DNA of 64,000 nucleotides from Erythrobacter sanguineus (GTDB lineage Bacteria; Pseudomonadota; Alphaproteobacteria; Sphingomonadales; Sphingomonadaceae): assembly GCF_900143235.1 (NCBI RefSeq), contig NZ_FRDF01000013.1, positions 47,721 through 111,720 of the forward strand. The letters are read 5' to 3'. This document shows, piece after piece, positions 61,388 through 64,000 of this stretch. Positions within the stretch are counted from its first letter, which is position 1. Each line of letters begins with the position of its first letter. The notes beneath the pieces are model-generated. The model was not told the origin of the DNA. It searched no databases and saw nothing but the letters and a program-made list of their open reading frames with translations. A program made the position numbers and the translations under genes.

Positions 61388-62836
61388 ATGAGATTTGTGT
61401 ATTTATGGGCAGTACCGCTGGCTTTCAGCTTGGCATCCTGTGGATCTGATGAGGTTGCGCCGGTCAGTCTGAGTGGTGCAGTCTCTGGGAACAGTGGGCC
61501 CGTTGTGCTAATTCTTAACGGCGTAAAGACTACGACTGTTCCGGCCGGTGGTGGAAATTTTCAATTTGGCGATCTCGACAGTGGTTCCACCTACTCCTTA
61601 GCTTTGAGCGCACCGCCGGCTGGTCAAGAGTGCACAATAACTAACGCCAGCGGGGTGCTGAGCGGCTCGATTGGCGATATTGCGATTACCTGTGTTGATC
61701 AGCTGACTGGCCAAAGATTTTTCAGCTCGGCAGCCGCTGGAGAAGTTGTAGATTTCGACTTCGATTTCGATAGCCTTACCTACAGTTGGGAAACCACCAA
61801 GAGTTCCTATGGAGCTTTGGATTTGGACGAAAGCATATACGCTGGGAGCGGCCGGCTTATCGCTGATACTGATCGCGGCTATGGTTTCCTCATGGAGGGC
61901 AGTGACGGTAATCCATTTGGAAGGCTCACGATCAATGCGGATGGCCGGTCCATGGTAGCCCGAGTGGCATTTCCGATTTTCAACGGGGTCAACAGGGCCT
62001 TTGCAAGCGACACGTCGCTCAGCTTCGGCAATGATCCGTACCTGCAAAACCTCGTCACCGTTCCCGTGCTTGGTGTAACGGATAAAATTGATGCCGCACC
62101 TGATATGGTCGGGGTGTACAACTTCGTTTCCTCGTCATGTAAGCCCAACGAAGGAGTCGCAGCCAGTAAGGGCTTTCCTGCCCAGACGAAGGCGGGGGTG
62201 ATCTGGAACACGGCGTTGAACACGCCTGATGAAGCAATGTGTACCACCAGTTTCGGGACAATCGAGCTGGCTCAGAATGGCGCTGACCTGGCTGTGACGT
62301 ATTGCGAAAGAGCGAACCTTGGTGTTAGCCCTGCTACTTGTTCCGGCGGGACGAGATCCGGCACTGCGTCTCTTGATGCAGACACCGGAGCATGGGCGAT
62401 GACCTTTGCCGGAGATGAAGCGCGGCATGCGCTAATCCAATTTCCTGCGTCAAATAGTCAGAATGTCGGATGGCTCGACACAGATGGTGGCTTCCTTGGG
62501 TTCGGCACTATTGCTTTGTCTGAGCAACAGGTTCTGGCTTCTGATGATGTGCAAGGTGACTACCGTTTGGAAACAAATCTCTTTAACGGCGACGACGTTT
62601 CCTTGTGTTCAAGCGGCGGCAATATTGTTCCGGTAAGTCAAGCTGGACCTCAAGGAACATTCCTTCCGAATAGCCCTTGGGCCGGAATGGGCACCATTCA
62701 GGAAGCTGGAAATGGTGAGATCCTTGGCATGTTGGCAGGCTCTGGCATGCTTATTTCCCGTAATCCGATAACCGATGATCCTTGGACGTTTGAAATCGGG
62801 CAAAGGATTGGCCCTGTGACTCGCTGCTCGGGCTGA
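61388..62836 (+). CDS. large lipoprotein of unknown function
   Basis: The 482-residue product has a lipoprotein signal (MRFVYLWAVPLAFSLASC, Cys18). A short Ig/carboxypeptidase-like domain follows (SLSGAVSGNSGPVVLILNGVKTTTVPAGGGNFQFGDLDSGSTYSLALSAPPAGQECTITNASGVLSG). The long remainder is rich in Gly, Ser, Thr and Asp, with paired cysteines (SSSCKPNEG, AMCTTSFGT, YCERANL, ATCSGG, LCSSGG, TRCSG). It should sit on the outer membrane. I do not recognise the C-terminal part. It lies on the putative integrated element, and its G+C content is visibly lower than that of the core genes. Confidence 0.7.
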   Translation: MRFVYLWAVPLAFSLASCGSDEVAPVSLSGAVSGNSGPVVLILNGVKTTTVPAGGGNFQFGDLDSGSTYSLALSAPPAGQECTITNASGVLSGSIGDIAITCVDQLTGQRFFSSAAAGEVVDFDFDFDSLTYSWETTKSSYGALDLDESIYAGSGRLIADTDRGYGFLMEGSDGNPFGRLTINADGRSMVARVAFPIFNGVNRAFASDTSLSFGNDPYLQNLVTVPVLGVTDKIDAAPDMVGVYNFVSSSCKPNEGVAASKGFPAQTKAGVIWNTALNTPDEAMCTTSFGTIELAQNGADLAVTYCERANLGVSPATCSGGTRSGTASLDADTGAWAMTFAGDEARHALIQFPASNSQNVGWLDTDGGFLGFGTIALSEQQVLASDDVQGDYRLETNLFNGDDVSLCSSGGNIVPVSQAGPQGTFLPNSPWAGMGTIQEAGNGEILGMLAGSGMLISRNPITDDPWTFEIGQRIGPVTRCSG

Positions 62837-63218
62837 TTTTGGTTTTGTAAATACCAGAGTGTCTGCGGAATGCTGCAGACACCCTAAATACTTCCAAATC
62901 AAAAAACCCAGCAAGCTCAGAATTTGGCAGTGCCGTGCGCTTGCATGCGGATAGCTTTGGCCATCAATGAAATTTGCAAAGCCGAGGTTCTTCTGCGACG
63001 GGTATGGCGCTCGTTCGACGTTGTCGAATATGACGTTCTTAGCGTGGACTGGCCTCGGCACGTTGTACAAGGAATGATCGGCGTGCAATGTCGCACCTAT
63101 TGACCAGAGGCGCCGGAACCCGTTGAAAGACATCTTCTTTTCCCGGCGTCGTGGCAAAAGCCTCCTGAACAATCAGGCGATACCGTGGCCGAGGTACTGA
63201 GAATGGGAGAGAGACATT
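62837..63218. other. spacer without a convincing gene
   Basis: A 52-codon frame on plus (62945-63103, MRIALAINEICKAEVLLRRVW...) is open but has no ribosome site or recognisable domain, and a longer minus-strand frame runs antisense into the lipoprotein gene. The stretch may be a remnant of a lost gene. A GGGAGAGAG ribosome site at its right end serves the TetR gene. Confidence 0.4.
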
Positions 63219-63833
63219 TTGGCTGATCTCAGTGCAGAGCGGACTGATGGCCGCGCCAAACGGGCCCAGCAATCACGGGACCACATCGTCGCGGCCACGC
63301 TGGAATTGCTGGCCGAGGGCAACGTCAGGCCAACAGCAGAACAGATCGCCTCCCGCGCAGGCGTGGGCCGGCGCACGGTGTTCCGGCATTTCAATGACAT
63401 GGAAAAACTCTATCAAGAGCTTATCTTAGGGGTGGCCAAGCGTTTCAGTATGCTGGCAGCGCCTTTCCAAAGTGAAGGGTGGGAAGGGAAGCTTCAGGAG
63501 ATCATCGACCGGCGCTCACGGGCATTCGAGGAATTCATGCCCTTTCAGCGGGCCTCTGATGCCCACAGAGAAGGCTCAGACGAATTGCAGGCTGCCCAAA
63601 CCTTTAGGCTTGCCATCATGCGTTCGGTTCTGGAAAATATTTTGCCTCAAGCCATAAGGGACCAGAAGCCCTTGTTGGAAGCGATCGATCTGGCATTGAG
63701 CTTTGAGGCGTGGCAGCGCCTACGGATCGATCAGGGCCTGTGCCCGGAAGACGCCCAAGAAGCTGTTGCCACGTTGATATCATGCCTTGTCCCCCGTCAG
63801 CACCAATGGCACAGATTTGAGGTTGTGATTTAA
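63219..63833 (+). CDS. TetR/AcrR family transcriptional regulator
   Basis: The 204-residue product has an N-terminal helix-turn-helix typical of the family: RDHIVAATLELLAEGNVRPTAEQIASRAGVGRRTVFRHFNDMEKLYQELI. A helical ligand-binding part (about 70-200) follows, with no recognised sensor motif. The start is a TTG at 63219 after GGGAGAGAG. The gene ends at the boundary of an IS element, so its last residues may have been changed by the insertion. Its target is unknown; no divergent neighbour is visible. Confidence 0.88.
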   Translation: MADLSAERTDGRAKRAQQSRDHIVAATLELLAEGNVRPTAEQIASRAGVGRRTVFRHFNDMEKLYQELILGVAKRFSMLAAPFQSEGWEGKLQEIIDRRSRAFEEFMPFQRASDAHREGSDELQAAQTFRLAIMRSVLENILPQAIRDQKPLLEAIDLALSFEAWQRLRIDQGLCPEDAQEAVATLISCLVPRQHQWHRFEVVI

Positions 63834-63892
63834 GGAGGGTTGGGGCTTCGTCGTAGTGACGAAGGAACGAAGATGAAGACCCAACCCTCCTT
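63832..63892. promoter_or_regulatory. hairpin enclosing the transposase start codon
   Basis: Perfect 13-base arms AAGGAGGGTTGGG (63832-63844) and CCCAACCCTCCTT (63880-63892) surround an inner hairpin CTTCGTC/GACGAAG (63846-63864). The orfA ribosome site and ATG at 63873 lie within the large loop. The arrangement could hide the start codon in read-through transcripts from the TetR gene. Confidence 0.6.
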
Positions 63893-64000
63893 GAAGAAAT
63901 CGCCCCCCAAGAAGGCCCCTGCCGAGCGGGTGGTGAAGGACATCCGGCGTGCAACCCGTCGCCATTTCTCGGCTGAGGACAAGATCCGCATCGTGCTCGA
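63873..64000 (+). CDS. IS3-family-type transposase OrfA (5' part, cut by window end)
   Basis: The 42 visible codons include APAERVVKDIRRATRRHFSAEDKIRIVL, the N-terminal helix-turn-helix start of IS3-group OrfA proteins. The ATG at 63873 follows GAAGGAACGAAG. The left end of the insertion sequence must lie near 63832, immediately after or overlapping the stop of the TetR gene. The rest of OrfA and OrfB are outside the window. Confidence 0.8.
   Translation, partial: MKTQPSLKKSPPKKAPAERVVKDIRRATRRHFSAEDKIRIVL

Noticed and set aside
62609..63172. 187-codon minus-strand frame at the lipoprotein 3' end
   Set aside because: A large part is antisense to the lipoprotein gene, and the remainder has no motif or ribosome site.

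Overview
The window looks like chromosomal DNA of an alphaproteobacterium of the order Sphingomonadales, most likely an aerobic anoxygenic phototroph of the Erythrobacter/Porphyrobacter type. The reasons are high G+C content, a bchE-bchJ pair for bacteriochlorophyll synthesis, many TonB-dependent transport genes, a tRNA-Trp(CCA) upstream of secE-nusG-rplK-rplA, and the aat/DUF2155/NDUFA12-like neighbourhood. Assignments come from reading the translated sequence; no database search was run.

Layout. 1-2242 (minus): ruvA, a secreted DsrE-like protein, a one-helix membrane protein and ruvB (cut by the window edge). 2534-3604: aroC, followed by a GIY-YIG nuclease unit with palindromic ends. 4288-9200: peroxide defence, ahpC, ahpF and katG. 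9507-13337: gamma-glutamyltransferase, a decayed SPFH/RHH gene pair and a secreted protein. 13347-15558 (minus): bchJ and bchE. 15891-19030: aromatic and tyrosine catabolism (two VOC proteins around hppD, then a carboxymuconolactone decarboxylase-like protein). 19027-28660: acyl-CoA metabolism (two thiolases, crotonase, acyl-CoA dehydrogenase), a TonB receptor and a Baeyer-Villiger monooxygenase. 28744-31767: CinA-like protein, polysaccharide deacetylase, GNAT protein and a small membrane protein. 32018-36692: rplA, rplK, nusG, secE and tRNA-Trp on minus, with an alanine-type symporter on plus. 36788-41691: aat, DUF2155, NDUFA12-like, DUF192, recX and a fatty-acyl-AMP ligase. 41841-42250: a second GIY-YIG unit. 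42356-49258: DUF389, telA operon, manA, manC and a TonB-like protein. 49337-60050: hybrid histidine kinase, Oar-like receptor, 2OG-Fe oxygenase, nucleoside transporter, VUT-family transporter and a lysozyme-inhibitor-like lipoprotein.

From about 60182 the character changes. A 45-base 3' fragment of tRNA-Lys(UUU) is followed by the broken N-terminus of a tyrosine integrase, A+T-richer spacers, two secreted proteins of unknown function, a TetR regulator and the start of an IS3-type transposase. I read this as the left end of an integrated element whose other end, with an intact tRNA-Lys, lies beyond the window.

The most unusual feature is the pair of GIY-YIG units (3636-4046 and 41841-42250). 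Each has inverted copies of the same GAAA-loop palindrome at both ends and carries a nuclease reading frame about 95% identical to the other. Each frame has a different disabling change: a lost start codon in one, an internal stop in the other. Several other dispersed hairpin repeats occur between genes, and their arms often differ by compensating changes.
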